64,000 nucleotides of DNA from Lachnoclostridium sp. UBA5725 (lineage in GTDB: Bacteria; Bacillota; Clostridia; Lachnospirales; Lachnospiraceae), in the NCBI GenBank assembly GCA_002419585.1, contig DIGJ01000014.1:211083-275082 (forward strand). The letters are read 5' to 3'. The notes under the pieces are model-generated. The model was not told the DNA's origin and searched no databases. It worked only from the letters and a program-made list of their open reading frames with translations. Position 1 is the stretch's first letter. Each line of letters starts with the position of its first letter. Below are positions 52,095 to 62,197 of the stretch, one piece after another. Position numbers and translations under genes: made by a program.

Positions 52095-54344
52095 CTATTT
52101 CAGCTGGGCATTTTGACCTTTTGCTCCACGCTTACGATTTCTTATTTTCTTTGCATTTAATACCTGCCCGTTGTATTCAAACTCTTCGGTATCTACAGAT
52201 ACGCAGGATGCAAAGGCTACCTTATCACCGTTTTCTAAGGCAATTCCCTTTACGCCTCGGCTTGTCTTTTTTAGTTCGCTCACTTCAGCCAAATCAAAAC
52301 CTAAGGATAAGTGCTTATCTGTGAGCAAAATCACTTTCATGGTTTGTGACAGCATTTCGTGTGCAGACAATTTTGTTATATTGACAACCAAATCTCCTGC
52401 ATCCAACTTGGTTGCTGCAATCATAGAACGGCTCGTTTCAAACTCAGCTCCCGATACCAGCTTGACATATCCATCCTTTGTTGCAAACAAAAGCTGTGAT
52501 TCAAATAATTCTTCAAATGAGGAATACAAAATGATGTCTTCTTTATCTACTTTACACAAGGTATGGATTAACGTACCTTTATCCTTCATCTTACACCTTG
52601 GAATTTTCTCTACCTTAACCTGATACATGTTTCCCTGTGCAGTAAACAAGCATAGCTTGTCCGTATTTTGCATTTGTATGATATAGGAATATTCCTTTTT
52701 TGATTCCTCTGACGCACGGGAAAAGCTTGCGCTGTCAAGGGACTTCGTATATCCAAAGCGATCAATTAAAACGACAATATCTTCTACCTTAAACTCTTCT
52801 ACATAATCCATATTCTGCACATTTTCCAGTGCGGTTCTTCGCTCTCTCGCAAACAACTTCTTAAATTCGCGAAGACGTGCTTTTATTACTTTATATAATT
52901 CCTTGCTGTCACCAAGAACCTTTTCATACTCTTTGATATTATTTCTGAGTGTATCTCCCTCGTCATGCAGCTTTAAAATTTCAAGACCGATTAATTTACT
53001 GAGAGGCATGCTCAATATAGCATCTGCCTGGCGTTCCGTAAAGTCAAAGCGAGTTGCTTCCATTTTTGATTCTATGGTTTTAAAGGTGATATCTTTGATA
53101 TCTCCATTGATCAGACAGTTCTTTGCCTGCTTAATGGAGGAACTACCACGAAGCACTTCGATAATAAAATCGATGACATCCGTCGCCTTGATTAAGCCAT
53201 CCACAATCTCAAGCCTTTGATTTGCTTTACTTAAAAGATGTTTATACTCTTTCGTGTAAAGCTCCTCCTGAAAATGGACGAACTCCATGATTAATGATTT
53301 TAATGTAAAGGTGATTGGCTGTTGCTCTTTTACTGCTAAGAGGTTTACACCATAGGTGTCTTCCATTGTGGTCTTTTTATAAAGACCATTCAAAAGGTTG
53401 TCAACGTCCCTGTCTTTCTTTACTTCAATGACAATTCGAATTCCTTCTTTGGAGGATTCATCCCGTACGTCATATATTTCGTCAAAAACCTTTTCCTTCA
53501 TGAGCATAGCCAGACTCTCTACTAATTTTGTCTTATTTCCTGCTACAGTATAAGGAATTTCAGTAATGATAATATTTTGTCTGCCATTTTCGCCTTTTTC
53601 AATCTCTGTCTTTGCACGGATTCGAAGTCTTCCTTCTCCCGTCTCGTAGATGTTAAGAAGATCTGCCTGATTGGTAATCATTCCTCCAGTTGGAAAATCC
53701 GGCGCTATGATATATTCCATAAGTCCAGCCGTCGTAATCGATGGCCGATCCATATAGGCAATAACACCATCAATTACCTCTCCTGGATTATGTGGTGGTA
53801 TGTTCGTCGCCATACCAACTGCAATTCCAGTTGTACCATTGATCAAAAGATTTGGAATCATAGCCGGTAACACGACTGGTTCTTTTTCACTTTCATCAAA
53901 GTTTGGTGCAAAGTCTACCAATCCTTTATCCAGATGGGATAACAGTGTCATTGCACCATTGGATAACCTGGCTTCCGTATAACGCATTGCAGCCGCTCCA
54001 TCCCCATCGATCGAACCAAAGTTTCCGTGTCCATCCACCAGGGGAATAGAAAGGGAATACTCTTCTGACATATGAACCAATGCATCATAAATGGAAGAAT
54101 CACCATGTGGGTGATATTTACCCATGGTATCACCAACAATACGCGCACTTTTACGATGAGGTTTTTGTGGGTCCAGTCCCAATTCATTCATTGCATATAA
54201 GATTCTTCGTTGTACTGGCTTTAATCCGTCTCTGACATCCGGAAGGGCACGAGAGATGATAACACTCATCGCATAATCACGATAAGAATTTTTCATTTCT
54301 TCCGAAAAATCCAATTGTATAATAGTTTCTCCGTTTTTGCTCAT
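52095..54344 (-). CDS. parC: DNA topoisomerase IV subunit A
   Basis: A 749-residue type IIA topoisomerase A subunit: SYRDYAMSVIISRALPDVRD, GLKPVQRRILYAMNE, the quinolone-region HGDSSIYDALV, and the active-site tyrosine in AAMRYTEARLS. A C-terminal blade domain follows from about 500. No full GyrA box (QRRGGKG) is present, only a degenerate SRGVKG, and the protein is shorter than usual GyrA (over 800), so ParC is preferred. It follows parE by 28 bases with AAGGAG before the ATG. Confidence 0.85.
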   Translation of the reverse strand: MSKNGETIIQLDFSEEMKNSYRDYAMSVIISRALPDVRDGLKPVQRRILYAMNELGLDPQKPHRKSARIVGDTMGKYHPHGDSSIYDALVHMSEEYSLSIPLVDGHGNFGSIDGDGAAAMRYTEARLSNGAMTLLSHLDKGLVDFAPNFDESEKEPVVLPAMIPNLLINGTTGIAVGMATNIPPHNPGEVIDGVIAYMDRPSITTAGLMEYIIAPDFPTGGMITNQADLLNIYETGEGRLRIRAKTEIEKGENGRQNIIITEIPYTVAGNKTKLVESLAMLMKEKVFDEIYDVRDESSKEGIRIVIEVKKDRDVDNLLNGLYKKTTMEDTYGVNLLAVKEQQPITFTLKSLIMEFVHFQEELYTKEYKHLLSKANQRLEIVDGLIKATDVIDFIIEVLRGSSSIKQAKNCLINGDIKDITFKTIESKMEATRFDFTERQADAILSMPLSKLIGLEILKLHDEGDTLRNNIKEYEKVLGDSKELYKVIKARLREFKKLFARERRTALENVQNMDYVEEFKVEDIVVLIDRFGYTKSLDSASFSRASEESKKEYSYIIQMQNTDKLCLFTAQGNMYQVKVEKIPRCKMKDKGTLIHTLCKVDKEDIILYSSFEELFESQLLFATKDGYVKLVSGAEFETSRSMIAATKLDAGDLVVNITKLSAHEMLSQTMKVILLTDKHLSLGFDLAEVSELKKTSRGVKGIALENGDKVAFASCVSVDTEEFEYNGQVLNAKKIRNRKRGAKGQNAQLK

Positions 54345-54372
54345 TTCATAAACTCCTTCTATCCTCTAACAA

Positions 54373-56304
54373 TTAAATATCCAATTTTGCATATTTTGCT
54401 TCTTCCATGATGAACTCTCTTCTTGGAGGCACGTTACTACTCATAAGCGTTGTGGTGATTTCATCTGCTTCCACCGTATCGCTAATAGAAACCTGCGCCA
54501 AAATACGAGTTTCTGGATTTAATGTGGTTTCCCACAGCTGATCAGCATCCATTTCGCCAAGACCTTTGTATCGTTGAATATTTAATATTTTATTTTCTGT
54601 AATCTTTCGAAACTTTTCCAACTCAAAATCATTAAAAATATAGGTGGATTCCTTCTTTTTCTTCGCTTTTCCCGTTACTTCATACTCTACCTTATACAGT
54701 GGTGGAAGCCCTCTGTAGATCTTTCCTTCATTGATCAGTTCTGGCATAAACCGGTAGAAAAAGGTCAACAACAAGGTACTGATGTGAGCACCATCCACGT
54801 CGGCATCGGTTAAAATGATGATTTTATCAAACCGTAATTTTGTAATATCAAACTCATCTCCAATCCCGCAACCAAATGAAGCAATCATGGATTTTATTTC
54901 ATTGTTTACTAATATCTTTTCTAAGGTTGCTTTTTCTACATTCAGAATTTTTCCACGTAGTGGTAGAACCGCCTGTGTCTTACGGTTTCTTGCCGTCTTA
55001 ACCGTTCCACCCGCAGAATCTCCTTCGACAATATAAACTTCGCACTCTTCTGGTTTTTTGGAAGAACAGGAAGCCAGCTTACTTCTGGTATCTACGTCGT
55101 TTAATTGTTTTAACACGGCTGTTCGCGCCTTGTCTCCTGCTTTTCTCGCATTATAGGACTTCATGGAATTATCTAAGATTTTCTTTAACTGCTCTACATT
55201 TTTATCAAAATAGCGCTGTACTTCTGCCGTAAACACTTCGTCTACCGCACTCTTGGCATCCGTATTTCCAAGTTTCGTCTTTGTTTGTCCTTCAAACTGT
55301 GGATCTGGATGTTTTATCGAAATAATGGCAACCAGACCATTTCGAATATCCTTGCCATCAAAATTTTCATCTTTGTCTTTTAATACCCCAAGTTCTCTGG
55401 CATATTGATTCATCACACGTGTAAGTGCCATCTTAAATCCAGTGACCAGCGTTCCACCATCTACAACATTAATACGATTACAGTATGCATTAATTTGTTC
55501 AGAGTAACTATTTGTGTATTGAAATGCCAGCTCTACCTCGATATCTCCGCTCGTTCCTTCCGCATACACTACCTCATCATGAATCGGTATCATATCACGC
55601 ACTAAATAACTTACAAAACTTTTAATACCAAACTCCTCACAGTAGATTCTCTCGGTACCGCTCATCTCATCTACAAATCGGATTTCTAAGTTTTTATTTA
55701 AAAAGGCGATTTCTTTTAACTTCTTTTTGATGGTTTCCGCCTTGAATTCCGTTGTTTCAAAAATCGTTTCGTCTGGATAAAAGGTAACCGTCGTACCGGT
55801 ATCGGATTTATTGCACTTGCCAACGACCGGCAAAAGTCCATTCACTAATTCCGTCACCGGTACTCCACCATTTTTATACTCATCCCGGTAAACTTCCCCG
55901 TTTCTTCGAACCTCTACAATCATTTTCGAAGACAATGCATTCACTACAGATGCACCTACTCCATGGAGCCCTCCTGATACTTTATAGACCGAGCCTCCAA
56001 ATTTTCCTCCTGCATGCAAAATCGTGTATACGACACGAACCGTTGGTATCTTCTTCGTTGGATGCATATCGACTGGAACGCCTCGTCCATTATCTTTAAT
56101 CATTAGACCGCCGTCTTTTTTCAGTATGATATCAATGTGATTGCAAAAGCCTGCTAAATGTTCATCAATTCCGTTATCTAATATTTCCCATATCAGATGA
56201 TGCAATCCTCTGGTTCCAGTACTACCAATGTACATACCCGGACGCTTTCTAACTGCTTCCAAACCCTCCAAAACAACTATTTGACTTCCATTATATTGCT
56301 CCAT
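54373..56304 (-). CDS. parE: DNA topoisomerase IV subunit B
   Basis: A 643-residue ATPase subunit: VVLEGLEAVRKRPGMYIGST, EILDNGIDEHLAGF, VSGGLHGVGASVVNALSS for the GHKL ATP site, and the Toprim motifs VEGDSAGGT and LTDADVDGAHI. The end QRYKGLGEMDADQLWETT is conserved. It forms the topoisomerase IV heterotetramer with ParC. The ATG has AAAGGAG 8 nt upstream; an inverted repeat (56331-56348) lies in its leader. Gyrase B is the alternative. Confidence 0.88.
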   Translation of the reverse strand: MEQYNGSQIVVLEGLEAVRKRPGMYIGSTGTRGLHHLIWEILDNGIDEHLAGFCNHIDIILKKDGGLMIKDNGRGVPVDMHPTKKIPTVRVVYTILHAGGKFGGSVYKVSGGLHGVGASVVNALSSKMIVEVRRNGEVYRDEYKNGGVPVTELVNGLLPVVGKCNKSDTGTTVTFYPDETIFETTEFKAETIKKKLKEIAFLNKNLEIRFVDEMSGTERIYCEEFGIKSFVSYLVRDMIPIHDEVVYAEGTSGDIEVELAFQYTNSYSEQINAYCNRINVVDGGTLVTGFKMALTRVMNQYARELGVLKDKDENFDGKDIRNGLVAIISIKHPDPQFEGQTKTKLGNTDAKSAVDEVFTAEVQRYFDKNVEQLKKILDNSMKSYNARKAGDKARTAVLKQLNDVDTRSKLASCSSKKPEECEVYIVEGDSAGGTVKTARNRKTQAVLPLRGKILNVEKATLEKILVNNEIKSMIASFGCGIGDEFDITKLRFDKIIILTDADVDGAHISTLLLTFFYRFMPELINEGKIYRGLPPLYKVEYEVTGKAKKKKESTYIFNDFELEKFRKITENKILNIQRYKGLGEMDADQLWETTLNPETRILAQVSISDTVEADEITTTLMSSNVPPRREFIMEEAKYAKLDI

Positions 56305-56330
56305 ACCCTAACTCCTTTATCTCTATAAAC

Positions 56331-56348
56331 AAACTGCATTTGCAGTTT
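56331..56348. repeat. inverted repeat ahead of parE
   Basis: AAACTGCA and its exact complement flank two central bases. It lies 27-44 bases upstream of the parE start in the divergent gap with the SLH gene. It could be an operator or a small leader hairpin; no known regulator motif is recognised. Confidence 0.45.
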
Positions 56349-56521
56349 ACATCTTTCTTAGCGGTTAAGTATATCATAAATTACTATAAATTGCCATGCC
56401 AAAGTTATTTTCCATTTCATAGAAGATTTAACAGATTTTTCACTGAATGGTCACACATATTTTAGATAATAGAATCAAGAATATGATATGATAGCAACAT
56501 CTTCCAGAAAGGAGAACTACA

Positions 56522-58420
56522 ATGAGAAAAAAATTACTAGCTGCCCTTCTAATGTTTGCTGTAATCTTGACTTCTATTAGCATTCCTAGTCAGAAAGCGC
56601 AGGCAACAAACACATCTTCCTCAGCTTATAAAGAAGAAACCTTGCTATTAAGTGGTATTATGGAGGGCTTCACTCTGTCCAAATTAAAAAGTTCCAGTAC
56701 CGTAAGCCGCCAGCAATTTGCCAAGATGCTTGTGAATGCTTCGAATTATCAAGGCCAGGTCGAGGCTTCCTTAAAAACATCCTTATACAAAGATGTATCC
56801 CATAAAAATACATATGCGGGGTATATAAAAATCGTAGCAAGTGAGGGTTGGATGAGTGCAAGCGTTTCAGGAAAGTTCAATCCAACTGCCAAACTAACCA
56901 CAAAGGATGCTGCAAAGGCAGTTTTAGCTTTGCTTGGCTACACAAATACTGATTTTTCAGGTAATCTTGTGACTGCACAAATGGCAAAATTCAATGTTCT
57001 TGGATTAAATGACAATGTAGGGAAAACCAAGAATCAAACCCTTACCTTTCAGAATTGTACGGATATCTTTTATAACCTGCTTACTACGAAGACAACGCAA
57101 GGAACCGTATATGGTACTGCCCTGAGTGTAAACATGGATTCCGATGGAAATGTAGATTATCTATCCCTCTTAAAATCTACCTTAAAAGGGCCTGAGCTTC
57201 TAACTTCCTCTCTCTCCTCAATCTTACCATTTAGCACAAAGAAGGCTACGGTATACCGAAATGAAGTATTGAGCAGCACCTCTAGCATTAACCAATATGA
57301 TGTAATTTATTATTCTGAGAAATTAAATACCGTATGGGCATACAACACAAAGGTCTCTGGTACTTTATTAAGTGTATCCCCAAGCCGAACCTCTCCAACA
57401 TCCATTACCATTGGCTCTGATACCTATACCCTTGGTACAAAAGATATGATTTACGCCTTTTCCAGCCTTGGAAATTTTAGCTTAAACAGCGCCGTTACTC
57501 TATTCCTTGGAATGGATGGTGAGGTAGTAGCCGCTCTTGATTCCTCCAACTATGCAATTGATACCTATGGTGTCGTATTGTCAAGTGATGCTTATGTTAA
57601 TTCCAGTTTGGATACCGATACAAATAATCGTTCTATGACCTTAGTAACCGCAAATGGCAATACATCAACCTATTATTATGACTCAAGTGATCTTACCGTT
57701 TCCGTAGGAAATCTGATTCATGTCACTTATACAAATGGAGTACAAAAACTCGAAAAGATTACTACAACCTATACCAAACTTGCAAATTACAGTGTAAGTG
57801 CAACCTCTGGAAAGATAGGTTCCTATCCGGTTGCAGATGATGCTGTTATTGTTGATACGAATGAAGGCAGCTACCAAAAAATTAGTTTAAAGAGCATTGA
57901 TGGTGTTACCTTGACCTATTCCAATATTCTCTATTACGAATTCAATGGTGCGGATGAAATTTCTTCCCTCATTTTGAAAGGTGTGACCAGTGAAGACTAC
58001 AGTTATGGCATCATCACCGGAATAAATGTTCCTGATAGCGGCGCTACTACTTATTCCTATTTAGTCAATGGAACTACAAAAAACGTTTCCTCCAAACTCA
58101 CTGGTGGAAGTATTGTCGCCGGAGTCGGTCTTCGTATCGAAACGTACTATGATGCATACAAAAACATATCGCTCGTAAACTTTACCAAATTAGCAAGTGC
58201 GGATGTCACATCCATTACATCGAGTAGCGTAACATGTGCTGACTGGACCAAATCCGTTGCCACAAGCGCTTCCGTTTACTACAAAGATAGTACTGGAATC
58301 TATCATGCCACAACGCTTTCAAAAATAACGAACCTAAATAAATACTCACTCACCGCATATTACGACAATACCACCGGTGTTTCGAAACAAGTATGCATGA
58401 TTGTTGCAGCTGACAAATAA
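56522..58420 (+). CDS. exported SLH-domain protein
   Basis: A 632-residue secreted protein. It has a signal peptide (MRKKLLAALLMFAVILTSIS, cleavage probably after SQKAQA), then about 130 residues resembling S-layer homology repeats (STVSRQQFAKMLVNASNYQG, YKDVSHKNTYAGYIKIVASE, GKFNPTAKLTTKDAAKAVLA), which bind cell-wall polymers. The rest is Ser/Thr-rich beta-type sequence that I do not recognise. AAAGGAG lies 7 nt before the ATG. It heads an operon with an adaptor and MacB-like transporter 17 bases on, so it may be the transporter's cell-wall partner. Confidence 0.8.
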   Translation: MRKKLLAALLMFAVILTSISIPSQKAQATNTSSSAYKEETLLLSGIMEGFTLSKLKSSSTVSRQQFAKMLVNASNYQGQVEASLKTSLYKDVSHKNTYAGYIKIVASEGWMSASVSGKFNPTAKLTTKDAAKAVLALLGYTNTDFSGNLVTAQMAKFNVLGLNDNVGKTKNQTLTFQNCTDIFYNLLTTKTTQGTVYGTALSVNMDSDGNVDYLSLLKSTLKGPELLTSSLSSILPFSTKKATVYRNEVLSSTSSINQYDVIYYSEKLNTVWAYNTKVSGTLLSVSPSRTSPTSITIGSDTYTLGTKDMIYAFSSLGNFSLNSAVTLFLGMDGEVVAALDSSNYAIDTYGVVLSSDAYVNSSLDTDTNNRSMTLVTANGNTSTYYYDSSDLTVSVGNLIHVTYTNGVQKLEKITTTYTKLANYSVSATSGKIGSYPVADDAVIVDTNEGSYQKISLKSIDGVTLTYSNILYYEFNGADEISSLILKGVTSEDYSYGIITGINVPDSGATTYSYLVNGTTKNVSSKLTGGSIVAGVGLRIETYYDAYKNISLVNFTKLASADVTSITSSSVTCADWTKSVATSASVYYKDSTGIYHATTLSKITNLNKYSLTAYYDNTTGVSKQVCMIVAADK

Positions 58421-58437
58421 ATGGAAGGATTGAAACG

Positions 58438-60192
58438 ATGAAGCTATTTTTAAAAAATTTATTTTCGAAAAATAAACGTGTATTAACGAAAAAACAAAAA
58501 ATGATTCGACGTATTATTTCCATTGTCGTTATCGTAGCACTGGTGCTTATTGGGCTTCGGTTTGCATTGAAAGAGACCATTATTAACATGATGAACAAAA
58601 GCAAAGAAACGGTCGAGTACGACACAAAAACGGTAGAGCGAAGAACCATTGAAAACTACTTGTCCTCTTCTGGTACAGTGGAGCCCCTAAATACCTATTC
58701 GGTTACGACCGTCTCCTCCGTAGAAGGTACGATTATTTCAGCCGATTTTGAAGAAGGGGATCTCGTAAACAAAGGCGATGTCTTATATCAGATTTCAACC
58801 GATAGTATGGAGTCAAGTTTGAGCAGCGCGCAAAAGTCCTTGGAACGTGCAGAAAAGAAATATAAGAAGGCAGTTAAAAAATACAAGGAATCAAAAAGCG
58901 ATACTTCCGATCTGACTGTAGAAGCCACTACCGATGGCTATGTGAAATCTTTAAAAGTAGAGGTTGGCGATAGTATCCAAAACAATGGCGAAGTTGCACA
59001 GCTTTACAACAACAAATACATGCTGCTAAGCGTACCGTTTAACTCCTCGGATGTCAAACGCTCTCTAGTCGGAAAAACGGCTACAGTAACCCTTTCCGAT
59101 ACGGACGAAAGCTTAAGCGGAACCGTCTCAGCGATAGGAAGTGTGGATGAGACTCTTAGCGGTAACCGAGTTGTTCGTTATGTCACCATTAAAATAAAGA
59201 ATCCAGGCGGTATTACAACCACTACAACCGCTACCGCAAAAATCGGTAGCCTCTACTGCAACCAAGAAGGTACCTTCTCGATTACCGATGACAAAACCGT
59301 AACGTCAAGTGTTGCTGGTGATATTACAAACATTTATGTATCCGTTGGTGATTGGGTAAATAAAGGCGATATCCTCGTACGGCTTACCAGCGATACCGTG
59401 GATGACCAATTAGATACCTTATCGGATCAAGTAGATTCTGCCAAACAATCACTCGAAGATGCACAGACGAAACTGGATGAAGTGCTTGATACCTACACGG
59501 ATTACACGATAACTTCACCAATCACAGGAACCATCATTCAAAAGAATTCAAAAGTAGGCGATACCTTAAGTGCTTCTAACCAAAATACTGCATTGTGTCT
59601 GATCTATGACTTATCCGCCATGACGTTTGACATGTATGTAGATGAACTGGATGTACATTCCGTAAAAACAGGTCAGACCGTAAATATTACGGCCGATGCC
59701 ATTGAGGGAGAAACCTTTGAAGGTACCATTACAAATGTTTCTCTTGTAAGTACAACGAGTGGTGGTGTCACCCAGTATCCGGTTACGGTTCGCATTGATG
59801 AAACTGGAGATCTGTTACCGGGTATGAATATTACCGGTGAGATTGTGATCGAATCCGTTGATAATGCACTTTCCATTCCAGCCGATGCACTCATGCGTAA
59901 TAATGTGGTCTATGTAAAGGATGATAGTGTAACGGAAGAAATTGATGATGTGCCAGTTGGTTTTCGGTCCGTTGAAGTCACAACCGGTATCAGCAGTGAT
60001 GAATACATCGAAATTACCGAAGGACTCTCCGAAGGGGATGTAGTCTATGTACCCGCTAGAGAAACTGCGATTGACACTGGCATGATGATGGGCGGCCCTG
60101 ATCAAGGCGGTGGCCAGCCACCTAGTGGTGGTGGTGGCGGTGGTGCACCAAGCGGCGGCGGTGGCAGTACCGGTGGCGGTCCAAGCAAGTAG
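58438..60192 (+). CDS. MacA/HlyD-type membrane fusion protein
   Basis: A 584-residue adaptor. One transmembrane segment (IISIVVIVALVLIGLRFAL, about 22-44), then lipoyl/barrel segments split by a coiled coil (SSLSSAQKSLERAEKKYKKA), VGDWVNKGDILVRLTSDTVD, a second hairpin, SPITGTIIQKNSKVGDTL and a beta-barrel part (GQTVNITADAIEGETFEGTI). The C-terminus is Gly-rich (QPPSGGGGGGAPSG). It would link a MacB-like permease to the cell wall side. AAGGA lies 7 nt before the ATG. It is longer than typical MacA (about 370-400). Confidence 0.85.
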   Translation: MKLFLKNLFSKNKRVLTKKQKMIRRIISIVVIVALVLIGLRFALKETIINMMNKSKETVEYDTKTVERRTIENYLSSSGTVEPLNTYSVTTVSSVEGTIISADFEEGDLVNKGDVLYQISTDSMESSLSSAQKSLERAEKKYKKAVKKYKESKSDTSDLTVEATTDGYVKSLKVEVGDSIQNNGEVAQLYNNKYMLLSVPFNSSDVKRSLVGKTATVTLSDTDESLSGTVSAIGSVDETLSGNRVVRYVTIKIKNPGGITTTTTATAKIGSLYCNQEGTFSITDDKTVTSSVAGDITNIYVSVGDWVNKGDILVRLTSDTVDDQLDTLSDQVDSAKQSLEDAQTKLDEVLDTYTDYTITSPITGTIIQKNSKVGDTLSASNQNTALCLIYDLSAMTFDMYVDELDVHSVKTGQTVNITADAIEGETFEGTITNVSLVSTTSGGVTQYPVTVRIDETGDLLPGMNITGEIVIESVDNALSIPADALMRNNVVYVKDDSVTEEIDDVPVGFRSVEVTTGISSDEYIEITEGLSEGDVVYVPARETAIDTGMMMGGPDQGGGQPPSGGGGGGAPSGGGGSTGGGPSK

Positions 60193-60204
60193 ATGGGAGG
60201 CATT

Positions 60205-60957
60205 ATGGAACAAGGAAAAATAGAAGAAAAACCTCTAATTGAATTAATTGATTTATGCAAAATCTATGTAACCGGCGATGAAGAGGTTCGTGCAAATGAC
60301 GGCATTAACTTAAAGATTATGAATGGAGAGTTTGTCGCTATTATTGGTAAATCTGGTAGTGGAAAATCAACTACAATGAATATTATCGGTGCTTTGGACG
60401 TCCCAACCAGTGGTAAGTATATCCTTGGAGGTATTGACGTAAGTCAAATGAAAGATGATGAACTTGCCAGTATCCGGAATAAAATGATTGGTTTTATCTT
60501 TCAGCAATATCATCTGCTGCCAAAATTAAATATTTTGGAAAATGTAGAATTGCCACTTTTGTATGCTGGAAAAGGAAAAGCCGCAAGAAAAGAGGCCGCA
60601 ATGGCTGCCCTTGATCAAGTTGGCATCAAACATAAGTGGCACAATTTCCCGAATCAGTTATCCGGTGGTCAGCAGCAGCGTGTATCCATTGCACGTGCGC
60701 TTGCTGGAAATCCGTCCCTTATTCTTGCAGATGAACCAACGGGTGCACTGGATTCCAAGACGAGTAAAGAAGTCCTTGCTTTCTTAAAGAAATTGCATGA
60801 TGGAGGAACCACGGTTGTACTCATCACGCATGATCACTCCGTTGCACTGCAGGCAAACCGTATCGTCCGCTTGTACGATGGAAAAATCATCTTTGATGGT
60901 CCTACGGACGAATACATCGAATTTGAATCAAAGCTGGATAATAATCTATATGGCTAG
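60205..60957 (+). CDS. MacB/LolD-like ABC transporter ATPase
   Basis: About 250 residues. Walker A IIGKSGSGKSTTMNIIGALD, Q-loop IFQQYHLLPKL, signature LSGGQQQRVSIARALAG and Walker B LILADEPTGALDSKTS, then VVLITHDHSVA. This is the MacB/LolD export class. The ATG at 60205 is preferred, behind GGGAGG; the frame begins 12 bases earlier at another ATG. It is coupled to the adaptor upstream and the permease 16 bases downstream. Confidence 0.92.
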   Translation: MEQGKIEEKPLIELIDLCKIYVTGDEEVRANDGINLKIMNGEFVAIIGKSGSGKSTTMNIIGALDVPTSGKYILGGIDVSQMKDDELASIRNKMIGFIFQQYHLLPKLNILENVELPLLYAGKGKAARKEAAMAALDQVGIKHKWHNFPNQLSGGQQQRVSIARALAGNPSLILADEPTGALDSKTSKEVLAFLKKLHDGGTTVVLITHDHSVALQANRIVRLYDGKIIFDGPTDEYIEFESKLDNNLYG

Positions 60958-60973
60958 AAGGAGGCTTTAAATT

Positions 60974-62149
60974 ATGAATCTATTTCAAGGCTTTCGCTTA
61001 GCCTTTAAGAGCATTGTTTCGAATAAAATGCGCTCCATTCTCACAATGCTTGGTATGATAATCGGGGTGGGTTCTGTTATTATCATTGTTGGTCTGATGC
61101 AAGGTGTTACCAATTATATTGTTGACAGCTTTTCTGATATGGGAATTAATATGATATCCGTTCGTGTTACAAACACGGGCACCAGACATGTAGATGAGGC
61201 GGATATGTTTGAGTTTGTATCCAACAACCCTGATGTATTTGATTCGGTGACTCCCCTTGTTACCTCTAGTTTTACGATAAAAAATGGAACTGCTTCCATC
61301 GAAAATGAAACCATAACAGGAACAGCCGAAACTTACGAAAAAATGAACAACCTTACGTTATCAACTGGACGTTATATTAATTATGCTGATATCAAAAACC
61401 GTAAGGCAGTCTGCGTGGTAGGAACCTATGTTGTCAGTGAATTATTTGAAACTAACAATGTACTGGGTAAAACCATAAAAATCAACGGAGAACCCTTTAC
61501 CATTGTTGGCATTATAGAAGAATCCGAAGATAGTGAAGAAGGTTCTGCGGATGATTGCGTCTATGCACCGTATACAAAGATTGCAAGAATGTCTTATACT
61601 GGAACGATCTCCAACTATAGCTTTGCTACCTATGGACGTGAATATGTAGAAGATGGTGAAAAACTTTTGGATGACTTCCTGTACGAGAAACTTCTTGATG
61701 AGGATCTGATCAAAATCAGCAGTATGACTTCTTTACTGACTACCATTGATAAAATGACGAGTACGCTCTCCGCAGTTCTTGGTGGTATAGCAGGCATTTC
61801 TTTATTGGTTGCAGGTATTGGTATCATGAATATTATGCTGGTATCCGTAACGGAACGAACACAGGAAATCGGTATTCGAAAATCTCTTGGTGCAAGAAGA
61901 AAAGATATCCTTTCTCAGTTCATTATTGAGGCAGGTTCTATCAGTGCGTTTGGTGGTACGATTGGTATTTTATTTGGTGCCAGTCTCGTTATCTTCATTG
62001 GAAATATCGTTGGCGTTAATGCTGCGCCTACGGTTGGATCGATTATCCTATCCTTTTCCATTTCCGTAGGGATTGGACTTATCTTTGGGTATATGCCTGC
62101 GAAAAAGGCGGCTGGATTGAATCCGATTGATGCGTTGCGGAGTGAATAA
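60974..62149 (+). CDS. MacB-like ABC transporter permease (FtsX family)
   Basis: A 391-residue protein with the MacB topology: one N-terminal membrane segment (SILTMLGMIIGVGSVIIIVG), a large extracellular domain (about 50-260), and three C-terminal segments (GIAGISLLVAGIGIMNIMLV, then GGTIGILFGASLVIFIG and LSFSISVGIGLIFGYMPAKK). The FtsX-type motif TERTQEIGIRKSLGARRKDI is clear. It probably exports peptides or antimicrobials with the ATPase and adaptor. GGAGG precedes the ATG. A long palindrome follows 48 bases later. Confidence 0.9.
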   Translation: MNLFQGFRLAFKSIVSNKMRSILTMLGMIIGVGSVIIIVGLMQGVTNYIVDSFSDMGINMISVRVTNTGTRHVDEADMFEFVSNNPDVFDSVTPLVTSSFTIKNGTASIENETITGTAETYEKMNNLTLSTGRYINYADIKNRKAVCVVGTYVVSELFETNNVLGKTIKINGEPFTIVGIIEESEDSEEGSADDCVYAPYTKIARMSYTGTISNYSFATYGREYVEDGEKLLDDFLYEKLLDEDLIKISSMTSLLTTIDKMTSTLSAVLGGIAGISLLVAGIGIMNIMLVSVTERTQEIGIRKSLGARRKDILSQFIIEAGSISAFGGTIGILFGASLVIFIGNIVGVNAAPTVGSIILSFSISVGIGLIFGYMPAKKAAGLNPIDALRSE

Positions 62150-62197
62150 AGGGCAAAATTTGTTGTTGGCTGTTAAGGGCTTCTAATTCATTTACCG

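Noticed and set aside
52095..56304. Gyrase gyrA/gyrB instead of topoisomerase IV
   Set aside because: Subunit A is 749 residues and lacks a full GyrA box; no dnaA, recF or other origin genes are near. Gyrase is not fully excluded.
41349..56304. Long open frames on the opposite strand inside fliD, parC and parE
   Set aside because: They overlap strongly conserved genes in the other direction, lack ribosome sites in place and show no recognisable domain.
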